NCBI RefSeq assembly: GCF_007997225.1
Contig: NZ_VORM01000019.1
Span: 1 to 64,000 of the forward strand
DNA: 64,000 nt
Source of the DNA: Subsaximicrobium wynnwilliamsii
GTDB lineage: Bacteria > Bacteroidota > Bacteroidia > Flavobacteriales > Flavobacteriaceae
Reading direction: 5' to 3'
The notes below the pieces were generated by a model that ran no database searches, was not told the DNA's origin, and worked only from the letters and a program-made list of their open reading frames with translations. Of the stretch, positions 27,205-36,570 are shown in pieces (positions within the stretch are counted from its first letter, which is position 1; every line of letters begins with the position of its first letter). Position numbers and translations under genes: made by a program.

Positions 27205-27396
27205 TTAACCTTGTCCTAAGATCAATGCACCAAATGCAAGACCTTCTAAAAGTGCTGCCACGATAATCATCGCTGTTTGGATTTTTCCTGATGCTTCTGG
27301 TTGACGTGCAATACCATCCATTGCTTTTCCACCAATTTGACCAAGTCCAATACCTGCTCCGATTACGATTAATCCTGCTCCAATTAAATTGTACAT
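27205..27396 (-). CDS. atpE: ATP synthase Fo subunit c
   Basis: 63-residue hairpin of two transmembrane helices forming the rotor ring. The polar loop RQPE is at 31-34 and the ion-binding Glu at 51 (ALLEGLAFGAL). The residue after Glu is Gly rather than the Ser/Thr of the sodium type, suggesting proton coupling. Glycine-rich first helix (GAGLIVIGAGIGLGQIGG). Confidence 0.97.
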   Translation of the reverse strand: MYNLIGAGLIVIGAGIGLGQIGGKAMDGIARQPEASGKIQTAMIIVAALLEGLAFGALILGQG

Positions 27397-27432
27397 AATA
27401 AATAGATTTATATTAAATTAAAAAAACACTCT

Positions 27433-28605
27433 TTATATAAAATCGCCCCTTACATCTTCCACATCACTCCCGTCATGACCTTTTTTATCGTGATCATGAT
27501 CGTGCTCTGCAACCGCCATTCCGATAAACAAGGCACTCAACATAGTGAAAATATAAGCCTGCAAAAAGGCCACTAAAAGTTCAATGAAAAACAACAATAA
27601 AGACAAAGCGACAGATAATACGCTTGATCCAACAACACCCAGTTCTGCTCTAAGCACAAACATGATCGCTATCAAGCTCATCATCACGATATGCCCCGCG
27701 GTAATGTTAGCAAACAAACGAACCATTAACGAAAAAGGTTTGATTATGAATGCGCCCACCAATTCTATAATTGCCAAAATAGGACGAATCAAAATTGGCA
27801 CACCTGGCATCCATAAAATATGCATCCAGTAATCTCTATTACCACTTATGGTATAAATGATCAAGGTAAAGATAGCCAATGCTGCAGTTACGGCGATTTG
27901 GCCAGTCACATTAAAACCTAGTGGTGTTAAGCCTGCCATGTTAAGCAACCAAATAAAGAAAAATACGGTAAGCAAATAGCCTGTGAATTTTCTATAATGC
28001 TTCTCGCCAATATTTGGTCTTGCAAGCTCGTCTCTTACATATAATACCAAAGGTTCTAAAACACGACCAAAACCCGTAGGGATTTTTTTGTTTTTATACT
28101 GTCTTGCCAAGCCAAAGAACCAAACAAACATCAACAGGCCAATCAACAAAATACCAACCACACTTTTGGTAATGGAGAAATCAATGACTTTATCGCCATT
28201 AGTAGCGTGCTGCTCCTCATCAAGATTAACTGCGGTAGCTCCACCTTCCAATTCATAAATACTTCCATGGATCTTTGCAAAGCTCAAGCCCTCTTCTTCA
28301 ACGATGACCTCACCATTGTCATTATGATCAAATTGAGACGACATAAAAGTCACCAAACCTTCCGAAGTCCAAACAATCACTGGCAACGGGAAGCCAAAAT
28401 GCTTACGCTCACCGGCATCATTGCTGTAAGAGAATATAGTGAAATCATGAGAATCCTGTATGTGGTGCTGTATGTAATCGTCCACCTCTTTTTTAGTGTC
28501 GACTATGCCTTCTGCCTGCTCAGCATCTTGAGCAAATAAAGCACTGCCGCACAGCAAAAAAGACACTAAAAACAAAAACCTAAACCTGTATTGAAATATT
28601 CCCAT
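27433..28605 (-). CDS. atpB: ATP synthase Fo subunit a
   Basis: 390-residue membrane subunit forming the proton half-channels. It is longer than the E. coli protein because of an N-terminal signal-like helix and a ~120-residue extracytoplasmic domain (about 25-145, with YIQHHIQDSHDF and HKFGFPLPV-like patches), which is usual in Bacteroidota. The essential Arg is in KPFSLMVRLFANITAGH (about residue 293). The C-terminus is His/Asp-rich (AEHDHDHDKKGHDG), possibly metal-binding. First ATP synthase structural gene, with its own promoter at 28642-28671. Confidence 0.96.
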   Translation of the reverse strand: MGIFQYRFRFLFLVSFLLCGSALFAQDAEQAEGIVDTKKEVDDYIQHHIQDSHDFTIFSYSNDAGERKHFGFPLPVIVWTSEGLVTFMSSQFDHNDNGEVIVEEEGLSFAKIHGSIYELEGGATAVNLDEEQHATNGDKVIDFSITKSVVGILLIGLLMFVWFFGLARQYKNKKIPTGFGRVLEPLVLYVRDELARPNIGEKHYRKFTGYLLTVFFFIWLLNMAGLTPLGFNVTGQIAVTAALAIFTLIIYTISGNRDYWMHILWMPGVPILIRPILAIIELVGAFIIKPFSLMVRLFANITAGHIVMMSLIAIMFVLRAELGVVGSSVLSVALSLLLFFIELLVAFLQAYIFTMLSALFIGMAVAEHDHDHDKKGHDGSDVEDVRGDFI

Positions 28606-28641
28606 TATTTAAAGTCTAAAAACAGTGTTTTAAATTCCGTG

Positions 28642-28671
28642 CAAAAGTACATAATTTTTAAAAATAAACAA
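28642..28671 (-). promoter_or_regulatory. promoter for the atpB-atpG operon
   Basis: On the minus strand TTG (28669-28671), a 19-base spacer, then TACTTTTG (28642-28649), matching the Bacteroidota -33/-7 consensus. The atpB ATG is 37 bases downstream, so the structural genes can be transcribed independently of the bactofilin/AtpI genes. Confidence 0.75.
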
Positions 28672-28692
28672 TTGCTTTTTTTGGCTTAAAAT

Positions 28693-29085
28693 TTAGTTGT
28701 TGTTTTTAGCTAAAATTCTAGCCATTAGAATGACTTCCAAAATTAGGAAAAGGAATAGCGGAATCAATAGATTGAGACGCTCAATCAAGGTTAAATTCGC
28801 CAGCTCAAAAATGCTGTTTTTGAATAGTAAGTAGAATAAACCCACCTTAACAAAAAGGGTCGGCAAGTAAGCATAGCCCAACTGTTGCTTTAAGATTTTT
28901 TTTCCAGACAGCACATCGAATAAAACACAAATCACATAAGATGTAAGCGCAAAAAAAGCATTTACGCTAAGATAGTCATAGCGCATCGCCTCGGGGTTAT
29001 CGCGCATAACTATTTTCTGGAAGGTGTAGACCACCGCAAAAGCCAATGTAAAGTAAAGTGCATATTTAAGGACGGCATTAATCAT
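28693..29085 (-). CDS. small membrane protein upstream of ATP synthase genes
   Basis: 130 residues with four hydrophobic helices (YALYFTLAFAVVYTF, FFALTSYVICVLFDVL, LPTLFVKVGLFYLLF, LIPLFLFLILEVILM). Its start overlaps the AtpI-like gene by 8 bp and it precedes atpB, the position where an AtpI/UncI-type assembly factor is often found. The family is not recognised with certainty. A role in Fo assembly or ion supply is inferred only from position. Confidence 0.7.
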   Translation of the reverse strand: MINAVLKYALYFTLAFAVVYTFQKIVMRDNPEAMRYDYLSVNAFFALTSYVICVLFDVLSGKKILKQQLGYAYLPTLFVKVGLFYLLFKNSIFELANLTLIERLNLLIPLFLFLILEVILMARILAKNNN

Positions 29086-29278
29086 CTTCCTTTGACATTT
29101 TTAAGACTTGTGATATCACCAAATACATGGCTATAAAAACCGCGAGCAAAGTGATGGTAGGTGCCCAAAAATCTTTTTCAAATTTGAAGTCCAGCCATTT
29201 CCCCAACTCGTTTCCAAGCCAGATGGTAACGCCCATTTGAATGGCGACCGAAGTAAATTTTATGTATTTATTAGACAA
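29078..29278 (-). CDS. AtpZ/AtpI family protein
   Basis: 66 residues with two transmembrane helices (about 8-27 and 43-60). IQMGVTIWLGNELGKWLD and the following PTITLLAVFIAMYLVI resemble AtpZ/AtpI proteins, which assist assembly of the c ring or magnesium transport in other bacteria. It overlaps the bactofilin gene by 8 bp upstream and the next membrane protein gene by 8 bp downstream, so all three are probably co-translated. Confidence 0.8.
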   Translation of the reverse strand: MSNKYIKFTSVAIQMGVTIWLGNELGKWLDFKFEKDFWAPTITLLAVFIAMYLVISQVLKMSKEDD

Positions 29279-29708
29279 CTTGTCCTTTTTCTACAGTTTT
29301 CTCTTTTCCTTTTTGGTTGTTGTTAGTAGCGCTATTAGATTCTTTCAATGCACCTTTCATCTGGCAGGTCGCGTTGAAATTTGCACCGGGCTCCACAGCG
29401 ATTTTACCAACTTCCACTTCGCCTTCAACATGTGCCGTGGCTTTTAGGGATAGGGTGTCTGTTAGGAACAACTTGCCAGAGAAATAGCCTTCGATATCGG
29501 CATTAGCTGCCTTCAAAGTCCCGTTGACAACACCTGTTTTACCAATTACCACTTTACCAGGGGTTTGGATGTTGCCTTCGATCTTACCTTCTATTCTAAA
29601 ATCCCCTTCACTAACGATGTCGCCAGTGATTTGGGTGCCTTTGGCTATGGTGTTTTGTTGAGAGTTGGAGTTTTCTGCCATTTTTGTTGATTTTTTTTCT
29701 GAAAACAT
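29271..29708 (-). CDS. bactofilin (polymer-forming cytoskeletal protein)
   Basis: 145 residues. The central beta-helical bactofilin domain is at about 22-125 (GDIVSEGDFRIEGKIEGNI, VVIGKTGVVNGTLKAANADI), with a short hydrophilic tail rich in Asn and Lys. Bactofilins self-assemble into filaments and organise envelope or polysaccharide machinery. It sits between the sprE-like gene and the AtpI-like gene, overlapping the latter by 8 bp. An alternative start at the internal Met (29681) is possible. Confidence 0.9.
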   Translation of the reverse strand: MFSEKKSTKMAENSNSQQNTIAKGTQITGDIVSEGDFRIEGKIEGNIQTPGKVVIGKTGVVNGTLKAANADIEGYFSGKLFLTDTLSLKATAHVEGEVEVGKIAVEPGANFNATCQMKGALKESNSATNNNQKGKEKTVEKGQVV

Positions 29709-29719
29709 AAGTTGGAATT

Positions 29720-32272
29720 TTATTGAAATTCTAAATAGTTGCTTAAATTTTTATGTCGCTGAACGATTTCGTAGTTTGGGGACGAGATAGCACAAAATTG
29801 ACGTTTGATCTTTTGTTTATTTTCCTTTAGTAATTCTGCAAAACCCGAAGCACCTTGGGCGCTTGTTAGCCCATGCACTACAACAAAAATTGTGTTTTGA
29901 TCATACACATCGATTGATGTGGTCAAGTCGAAATAATCAACCTTAGCCACAGCCTCTTCAAGCTTTTTGATAAATTCGGGGATGTTTTCCTTTTCATCGC
30001 TGGAAAACGGATAAAGCACATTAAAGTGCTTAGCCTCATCATTAGGCTTAAATTCCTTCATTGCCAAGATTGGAATGGCTGTTTTTAAAATTTCGTCTGC
30101 CTTTTTGCCTTCTTCAGTATTGGGATAAGTCAAGGCAATGTAGTTGACCCCTGTCTTATAGGCCTCGAATCCAAAAAGCCTGCCTTTGGCCGATGCTTTT
30201 AAAATTTCAAATTTTGGAACCATAGGGTCGCCTGCGAAGCGATTGATATACTCCTCTGTTTTTGCGATGACCTCTTCATAATCTTGATCGCCGAATTTTT
30301 TGTAGAGCCCATCATACAAACGTTCGGGGCTGTTTTCATCTTGATCTAAACCAGAATTGGGGTTTAGCAATATCTGGGCATATCTTGAATCGGGGTAATT
30401 ATTGATGATGTCGGTTTTGGTCATTTCTGCTTTTTGGGCAAGTCCCAGTTCCATGTAGATTTTATAGAGATTGTATTTAGACGGAAGGATTAAGCGCTCC
30501 TCAGGATCATTTTTCAGTAATTGCTCAAGCCTTTCCCTTGCCAATTGATATTCACTGAATTTTTCTTTATAAATGGCACCTAGTTGATAATAGGCAAAAT
30601 TGCGTTCTCTCGCCAAACTATCCAATACTTTTTGATCGGAAGGAATCTGCGCTATATAAAATTCGGGGTCAAAACGCTTATCTTCCGAAGCATTGGTTGT
30701 TATTTCTTGCTCTTCAATGGCTTGAAAAGTGCTGCTCTTAGTATCTGATAATCTCCAATTATCCTTCAACTCACGATCGCCCCAAATTTTGACAAATTCG
30801 TTTTTGCCATAGGCCACAGTGGTGGGATTATAAAAATAAAAGGTTTGTTTCCCTGGTGCTCCTCCCCTTGTGCTAGGCTCGATCCTCGCGGTTTGGATGG
30901 TATTTGAAGCAGACTGCAAGCCGGTGTTTCGACGTACTTCGGCTTCCGCTTTTTCGGCTTCAGCTGCTGCTATCGCTTTCAACTCATTGGTGTGTTCCGT
31001 AAAAAAAGCGAGCTGATCTGCTTCCGATAAACTGACCAGATTGAGAATGCTGTCATTAGCTCTTGCAATATCCTCATAGCGAATCACATCCTCCAGGTTT
31101 TCACGTTTCCGCTCAATCACACGAAAGGGCTTAGAGTTTATCGTTAAATTGGTCATGGTGCTATCATAATAGGCACCTGCCAACTTGTACTCGGCTATGT
31201 CAAAATTCATATTGCCCAAAGTTTCGTAATCTCTGGATCTAAGCTCTTTATCCCCCAAATTGGTGCGTAAGGATTTATTGTAATAAGCAACCGCAAGGGA
31301 ATCGTGTTTGTTGCCTCTGTGGTATTCGGCAATGCGGTAAAAGATTTTATCCAAAAACGGACGGTTCTCACGATCTTCTTCCAAATCGGCGAGGTACTCC
31401 TCAAACGCCATTCTATCGCCACCGATGGTGTCAAAATTGGCGGCTTTTGCCAAATGGGCATTGATATAATATGGTCTTGGGATTTTACGGTGCATATCAA
31501 TGATTTTGTCAAAAGCGATATTGGCACTATCGATTTTTCCAAACTCATTGTAGAGTTGCCCAATGATGTAATTAAACCGTGCCTGTTCTCTGTTTTTCTT
31601 GGTAAATTCTGCGGCAATCACCAATTTGGTTAGGGCACTATCCTTAGATTTTGTATTGATGTAAGCTTGGGCCAAAATGGCATTGGCATCTGCCATATCC
31701 TGATCTTCCAGCACCTCGTCTTCAATAAGCTCTTTAAGATTTTGAATGGCTAGTGCATTATTTTCTAAGCGAATATTGGTTTTTTCACGCCAAACTTTTG
31801 CAGTATTGATCTTGTCGCTGGCTGGATATTTATAAAGAATGTAGTTGAAAGCCTCTAAGGCAGGCACGAAACGCTGGTCAAAATAGCGGGATTTACCCAA
31901 AAGCAAGTAAGCTTCATCAATTTGCGGATTGAACTCTTTGCCCTTGATATTCATCCCGTGTTTTTGTACCGCTTTTATGGCCTTTTCCTCAGCGCGCTCA
32001 AAATCCTGATTTTTGGCTTGTCCTGGCATAAAGGCATCCTCCTTAACCTGCATGCGCTCTATGGGAAGCAGTTCCCAATAGTTGTCTGTAGCGGCATTGT
32101 CAACGGTTTCTCGACCATTTTCTAAAGCGATGTTACCGTTGTAGAGAATGTTGTAATAGGTGCCCATTGCATGGAAATTTCTATTGATGAAGGTGTCCTT
32201 TTTACGGGAGCAACTCGCCAATAAAATCGCGACGCAACAAAATGATAGTATGGGTTTTAAAGTGGTTTTCAA
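29720..32272 (-). CDS. sprE: SprE/PorW-like T9SS gliding lipoprotein with TPRs
   Basis: About 850 residues. A lipoprotein signal (LKPILSFCCVAILLASCSRK) is followed by a long TPR array through most of the protein. Matches the flavobacterial SprE/PorW type by features (NRNFHAMGTYYNILYNGNIA after the lipid Cys, C-terminal region VKRQFCAISSPNYEIV-like). SprE is needed for T9SS secretion and gliding, consistent with the T9SS cargo in this window. No ATG precedes the signal closely: the frame is open to an ATG at 32398, but that would put 42 unlikely residues in front, so I place the start at a TTG (32272). Confidence 0.82.
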   Translation of the reverse strand: MKTTLKPILSFCCVAILLASCSRKKDTFINRNFHAMGTYYNILYNGNIALENGRETVDNAATDNYWELLPIERMQVKEDAFMPGQAKNQDFERAEEKAIKAVQKHGMNIKGKEFNPQIDEAYLLLGKSRYFDQRFVPALEAFNYILYKYPASDKINTAKVWREKTNIRLENNALAIQNLKELIEDEVLEDQDMADANAILAQAYINTKSKDSALTKLVIAAEFTKKNREQARFNYIIGQLYNEFGKIDSANIAFDKIIDMHRKIPRPYYINAHLAKAANFDTIGGDRMAFEEYLADLEEDRENRPFLDKIFYRIAEYHRGNKHDSLAVAYYNKSLRTNLGDKELRSRDYETLGNMNFDIAEYKLAGAYYDSTMTNLTINSKPFRVIERKRENLEDVIRYEDIARANDSILNLVSLSEADQLAFFTEHTNELKAIAAAEAEKAEAEVRRNTGLQSASNTIQTARIEPSTRGGAPGKQTFYFYNPTTVAYGKNEFVKIWGDRELKDNWRLSDTKSSTFQAIEEQEITTNASEDKRFDPEFYIAQIPSDQKVLDSLARERNFAYYQLGAIYKEKFSEYQLARERLEQLLKNDPEERLILPSKYNLYKIYMELGLAQKAEMTKTDIINNYPDSRYAQILLNPNSGLDQDENSPERLYDGLYKKFGDQDYEEVIAKTEEYINRFAGDPMVPKFEILKASAKGRLFGFEAYKTGVNYIALTYPNTEEGKKADEILKTAIPILAMKEFKPNDEAKHFNVLYPFSSDEKENIPEFIKKLEEAVAKVDYFDLTTSIDVYDQNTIFVVVHGLTSAQGASGFAELLKENKQKIKRQFCAISSPNYEIVQRHKNLSNYLEFQ

Positions 32273-32419
32273 GGATTGGGATTTTGTAATACCTAAACTA
32301 AAACAGACTGAATTTATTATGTAATGCTGTAAAAATAAGCATCTTTTTGAATTTAAGGTCGGTTTTTGGGGATTTCTGGGGTTATGCCACGAATTCACGA
32401 ATGCTTGTGTTTAATTTTC

Positions 32420-32745
32420 TCACAGACCTGCCTGCCGATAGGTAGGGACACAAACCTGCCTAACGGCAGGCAGAGGGGCAGAGACCTTGGATTGCTTTAA
32501 TGTTTTCTCGCAAAGACGCAAAGATCAATGATTGGAGCATTGCTCCTCACAAACCTACCCAACGGCGGGCAGGGGGGCAGAGACCTAGGATTGCCTTAAT
32601 GTTTTCTCGCAAAGTCGCAAAGATCAATGATTGGAGCATAGCTCCTCACAAACCTACCCAAGGGCAGGCAGGGGGGCAGCGCCCAATTCCTAATTTCAAA
32701 CTACCTACTACCTACTACCCACTACCAACTGAGGACTGAGGACTG
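32420..32745. repeat. ~99-bp duplicated segment with CTGCC/GGCAG hairpins and microsatellite
   Basis: AATGTTTTCTCGCAAAG starts at 32499 and 32598, within two nearly identical ~99-bp segments; a third partial copy begins at about 32647. Each carries an ACCTGCCTAACGGCAGGCAG-like hairpin (variants CCCAACGGCGGG, CCCAAGGGCAGG). The end (about 32700-32745) is a short simple repeat of CTACTACC and GAGGACTGA. No gene is seen in 32399-32749. Confidence 0.75.
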
Positions 32746-32749
32746 AAAA

Positions 32750-33457
32750 TCAAACAAGCGTCTCGCCTGAGAAATGCACTTCCAATTCTTTTAGGGTGGC
32801 TTCGTTGGTTGCTAAATCCTTTATGACTTCTCCTTTTTCCAAGACGACGATGCGCTCGCAAACATCGGTTACGTGGAGTAAGTCGTGGCTGGAAACCAAG
32901 ACAGTTACCCCTTGTTTTTCGGCTAGATCCTTGATAATGCCTTTAAGTCTTATTTGGGTGGTGGGGTCGAGGTTGGCAAATGGCTCATCGAGAATGATGA
33001 CTTCAGGATTACCAATCAAAGCGGCAACGATGCCCACCTTTTTCTGGTTGCCTTTACTCAAGTCACGCAAATATTTTTTCTGGTTTAAAATCTCTCCGTG
33101 GAAAAAATCGGCAAACTGTGCCACCAAAGCGTCAACATCGGCTTTGTTTTGATTGCGCAATTCACCAATAAAATAGAAGTACTCCTCAGGTGTTAAATAG
33201 CCAATCAAGAAACTTTCATCTATAAATGCCGATGTAAAGGGTTTCCAATCTTCGCTTTCACTTACAATGATGCCATTGTTGGTAATTTGACCGGTTGTAG
33301 GTTTTATTAAATCCAACAAGAGACTGAAATAAGTGGTTTTTCCCGCTCCGTTGTTTCCAACCAATCCAAAACTTTGTCCTTTTGGGATGTGAAGCTCATT
33401 GATTGTTAACACGGTTTTTGAACCGTAAGATTTAGAAAGTGCTGTGGTTTGAATCAT
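32750..33457 (-). CDS. ABC transporter ATP-binding protein
   Basis: 235-residue ATPase. Walker A GNNGAGKTT at about 34-42, a signature LSKGNQKKVG (a variant of LSGGQ), Walker B VIILDEPFANLDP, and the switch His in SSHDLLH. The start is set at the ATG at 33457, 10 bp after the permease stop; the open frame runs 12 codons further into that gene. It pairs with the DUF5687 permease just upstream. Substrate unknown. Confidence 0.92.
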   Translation of the reverse strand: MIQTTALSKSYGSKTVLTINELHIPKGQSFGLVGNNGAGKTTYFSLLLDLIKPTTGQITNNGIIVSESEDWKPFTSAFIDESFLIGYLTPEEYFYFIGELRNQNKADVDALVAQFADFFHGEILNQKKYLRDLSKGNQKKVGIVAALIGNPEVIILDEPFANLDPTTQIRLKGIIKDLAEKQGVTVLVSSHDLLHVTDVCERIVVLEKGEVIKDLATNEATLKELEVHFSGETLV

Positions 33458-33467
33458 GGTGAGTTTA

Positions 33468-34946
33468 TTAAGTGTCTTGACTAAAAGCGTCAATCATTTT
33501 GTATTTGGAGTTGGTATATCTTTGGGTGATGTAAGTCATTAATTTGGGATGCAATACAATGCCTATAATGCCGAAGGCAGCCAATGTTGCGCAGGCAAAC
33601 TCAAAATTCGCCAGGTAATAGACACCAGCAAAAATAGCCAATGGCAACAGCATCAGCGGAATCCCAATCAACCACTGCACCGCACCGGTACCCTGATAAT
33701 TAAAAGCAGCCCTCTGGTTAAGGTCTATCTTTTTTCGGTTATAGGAACCTCCAATTAAAATCACATGGGTATTGACACCAATATTATAAATGGCTGCCGC
33801 AAAATGCGCCACTAGAATTTCCCATCCAAAATACACGTATGGAATACTCAACACAAAAAGCAGAATAACACTCATCGCCATTAAGGTGAATTTTGATTTC
33901 AAGTACTGCTCATATTTGATGTTCTGGCTCATGAGCATTTTGTAGTAGCCACTATCCCAAGCTGGGATGAATTGGCCAAAATTTATCAAGAAAATACCCG
34001 TCACGAAAATACCAACAAAAGCATAAAATGGGGGTGAGCTCATTTGTTCTTGCGGATAAAAAAACAGGCCGTACAGCAGCCCCAGAACCAACATCCAAAC
34101 AGAGGATTTGGTACGTTTGTTACGCCATATCAATTTAAGATCCAGCTGCAAAAAAGGTGCAATGTCGCCAAAACGTTTGGTCCATTCCATTGCTGAAGCA
34201 TTTACGGTCTCAACCTTGCTTTTTAAAGAACTGTCTAAATAAAGTTTGCTCTTGAGCAAGCGATGATTTAGCAGGTAAACGCCTATCAAAAGCGCCAAGG
34301 GTACTAATAGAAAAATGGGATTGTTGAAGATGGATGCATAAGCTTCCGCCACCAATCCGGAAATGGAAACTATGTTAAAAAAATCCAAGGCATATAAACC
34401 TCCCGCTATTACAATAATGGGCAAAAAAGACAGCTCTGTTTCCGAAGAAAAACTTTCAATGATAAAATTGAGAAAGTTAATGGTCAAACTCATCAAAATC
34501 GTGAGAAAAAACCAAGCTAATACCGAGCCCGTCGGATATCCATTAACCAATAACATGATGCTAAAGGGCACAAAAGCGAACAAAGGCAAAAAATTGAAAA
34601 ATGAGAAAACCGATTTACGCAACACATAATGCACAACCCGGCTTCGTTTTACGGGTAGCGTAAGCAAGGGCTTAACACTCATTACCGGTAATTTTTGAAA
34701 AAAGAAGCGCAGAACAAGGTCAATAAGGATGTAATAAAACATGTAGCTGTTGACAATATTGAGCGGATCCTGATCGGGAAAAGCCTCTTTTAAGCCAGGA
34801 TAGAGGGCAATCCCTAAAAATAAGAACATGACTATAAAATACAGTGCAAAAAACACCAATAAAATGTTGATCGCAATACTTTTTTGCCAATAAGACGATC
34901 TAAAATATTGTTTCCATTCTAGGTTTAAAAACTGTTTTAGAGTCAT
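33468..34946 (-). CDS. DUF5687-family ABC-type membrane protein
   Basis: 492-residue membrane protein with about twelve hydrophobic segments. It has the N-terminal start typical of the family (LKQFLNLEWKQYFRSSYWQKS) and is followed by its ATPase 10 bp later. It probably forms an ABC-2 type exporter or a transporter-like complex. DUF5687 proteins are known mainly from Bacteroidota and have no established substrate. Confidence 0.82.
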   Translation of the reverse strand: MTLKQFLNLEWKQYFRSSYWQKSIAINILLVFFALYFIVMFLFLGIALYPGLKEAFPDQDPLNIVNSYMFYYILIDLVLRFFFQKLPVMSVKPLLTLPVKRSRVVHYVLRKSVFSFFNFLPLFAFVPFSIMLLVNGYPTGSVLAWFFLTILMSLTINFLNFIIESFSSETELSFLPIIVIAGGLYALDFFNIVSISGLVAEAYASIFNNPIFLLVPLALLIGVYLLNHRLLKSKLYLDSSLKSKVETVNASAMEWTKRFGDIAPFLQLDLKLIWRNKRTKSSVWMLVLGLLYGLFFYPQEQMSSPPFYAFVGIFVTGIFLINFGQFIPAWDSGYYKMLMSQNIKYEQYLKSKFTLMAMSVILLFVLSIPYVYFGWEILVAHFAAAIYNIGVNTHVILIGGSYNRKKIDLNQRAAFNYQGTGAVQWLIGIPLMLLPLAIFAGVYYLANFEFACATLAAFGIIGIVLHPKLMTYITQRYTNSKYKMIDAFSQDT

Positions 34947-34969
34947 GTTCCTTTGAGATTTGGTAGTGA

Positions 34970-35377
34970 TTAATTAGCGTACTTTTGGGCAATTTGTCCC
35001 ACTTTCATGCCCCAAGTTTGGCCAACCATCATCGCCGATTGGGTCAATGTGGTTTGTTTGGATGCTAATTTTTCTCCTAAATCTGTTTTGTAGAAAACCA
35101 CCAACTCTGCGATATCCTCTTCGGTGAATTCCTTCATGTACAAATCGGCGATTTTAGAGTACAATTCATCAAGTGTACCGTTCGCTTCTTTTTTAAAGTC
35201 AGCCATTTTAGCTTCTGGCACCTGGGCGCCAATTTGGGCAATGGCATTATCAAACGCATCGGCGGTACCGGTTAACTTGATAAACTCAATGGTTTGGTTT
35301 TTGAATACGGAATTTTCTTCCTGCGCCTGAACCGAGAAGGCACAAACAAAAGCAATGGCAACTAATAGTTTTTTCAT
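34970..35377 (-). CDS. DUF2059-like exported protein
   Basis: 135 residues. The signal peptide is at 1-18 (MKKLLVAIAFVCAFSVQA). The rest resembles DUF2059: IADLYMKEFTEEDIAELVVF, then YKTDLGEKLASKQTTL. The start is set at the ATG at 35377, directly before the signal peptide; the upstream open frame lacks signal features. Function unknown. A TATATTTG element lies about 40 bases upstream. Confidence 0.78.
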   Translation of the reverse strand: MKKLLVAIAFVCAFSVQAQEENSVFKNQTIEFIKLTGTADAFDNAIAQIGAQVPEAKMADFKKEANGTLDELYSKIADLYMKEFTEEDIAELVVFYKTDLGEKLASKQTTLTQSAMMVGQTWGMKVGQIAQKYAN

Positions 35378-35413
35378 GTTAAGTGTTTTTAGGTTATTTG
35401 AAATGTTAGTAGG

Positions 35414-35421
35414 CAAATATA
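35414..35421 (-). promoter_or_regulatory. TAnnTTTG element upstream of the DUF2059-like gene
   Basis: Minus-strand TATATTTG, 37 bases before the ATG at 35377. No clear -33 partner. Confidence 0.45.
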
Positions 35422-35429
35422 AAGAATTG

Positions 35430-36122
35430 TTACATACTGTATTCTGGATAGGTTTGATTTAGGAGTTCTTCTGCTTTATTTGGAAGAAGCTCAAAACTTA
35501 CGTACATATAAATACTGAAAACGGTAGTAAATAAAGATATCCCTATTACGAGCGTGGGATTTGACAGGTAAGCACCTGATAAATTATACCAAGTTGGTAA
35601 TTGTGACATTAAGAGCAATGCAGCACCGCCAGCTTGCTTGAAGATCATTTCCTCCAGCATCCATTTTTTAGACGTATTTTCTCGACGACTCTTAAACCGT
35701 TTTCTCAAAATCACCGATTTGTAAATGCTCCATACAGCGTGATATCCAAACACAAGCACCAAAAATAATGGGACAAAAGGAGAAGAAAATGCGGTATAGA
35801 ATACCAAAAATAGGCATAGCGTTATGGCTAATTTTGGTAGTGTAAGCCATTGTCTAAATTCTTGCCAAAGATAGGTCATGTACCGTTTTGTCATCGCCTT
35901 TTGACGTTCTCCCACCACATCCATAAAGCCAAAAACACCAAATTTTTTAAAGGAAGCGTCTCGCGCCTGCTCAAAACTAAGCTTTGGCTGTTTTTGCCAG
36001 ATCACCTCCATATCATTCGCCAGATGGTCCACCAACTCGGTCTGTAAATCATAATATTCCACAAAATGGGCTCTTGTGAATTGGTAAAGTTGTGCGATCT
36101 CTTGGGGGTTTACTGTCCTCAT
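35430..36122 (-). CDS. membrane protein paired with a PadR regulator
   Basis: 230 residues. The N-terminal helical part (about 1-85: YQFTRAHFVEYYDLQTELVDHL, FEQARDASFKKFG) resembles the permease-prefix/HAAS-type domains found with PadR regulators. Three or four transmembrane helices follow (about 100-220). I place the start at 36122 because it overlaps the PadR stop as ATGA, a sign of translational coupling; an ATG at 36137 is the alternative. Probable partner of the PadR protein; function unknown. Confidence 0.75.
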   Translation of the reverse strand: MRTVNPQEIAQLYQFTRAHFVEYYDLQTELVDHLANDMEVIWQKQPKLSFEQARDASFKKFGVFGFMDVVGERQKAMTKRYMTYLWQEFRQWLTLPKLAITLCLFLVFYTAFSSPFVPLFLVLVFGYHAVWSIYKSVILRKRFKSRRENTSKKWMLEEMIFKQAGGAALLLMSQLPTWYNLSGAYLSNPTLVIGISLFTTVFSIYMYVSFELLPNKAEELLNQTYPEYSM

Positions 36123-36460
36123 GATTCCAAACTCCATTTAGGGTTTACCAATACTTGCATGGTTTTGATATACGCTTGCAGCTCTTGCAGTTTGCTGTGT
36201 GTTTCTTTCTGGCCTTGTGGGGTCAATTTGTAGTATTTTCGCAGGCGGTTACCCACTTTTTGTACATCAACATCCAATAAGCCTTGGGCTTCCAATTTAT
36301 GAAGTGCAGGATATAGCGCGCCTTCCGTGATTTGCAACTCGCCTTGTGTGATTTGCTTCACTTTTTGCGTAATTTCGTAACCATACATTTTTTCGTTCTC
36401 TTTTAACAAACGCAAAATGATGGTCACCAAACTTCCCTTATACAATTTAGAGTTCGCCAT
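36119..36460 (-). CDS. PadR family transcriptional regulator
   Basis: 113 residues: winged-helix DNA-binding domain (about 10-85) with the PadR signature GYEITQKVKQIT and LQITEGALYPALHKLEAQG. It likely represses its own operon, made up of itself and the membrane protein at 35430. A TATATTTG element is 5 bases upstream of the ATG, suggesting a leaderless or very short leader. Confidence 0.92.
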   Translation of the reverse strand: MANSKLYKGSLVTIILRLLKENEKMYGYEITQKVKQITQGELQITEGALYPALHKLEAQGLLDVDVQKVGNRLRKYYKLTPQGQKETHSKLQELQAYIKTMQVLVNPKWSLES

Positions 36461-36464
36461 AAAT

Positions 36465-36472
36465 CAAATATA
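36465..36472 (-). promoter_or_regulatory. TAnnTTTG element directly upstream of padR-like gene
   Basis: Minus-strand TATATTTG ending 5 bases from the ATG at 36460, the same tight spacing as at 10195-10202. Confidence 0.45.
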
Positions 36473-36570
36473 CATAAAATTCTTAGGCATGGTGTTTTTC
36501 GCAGTAATTTTTCCGCAGAAATAAAAGTAGAAACCAACATCTTCCTTATTTTTACATAAAATTAATTTAC

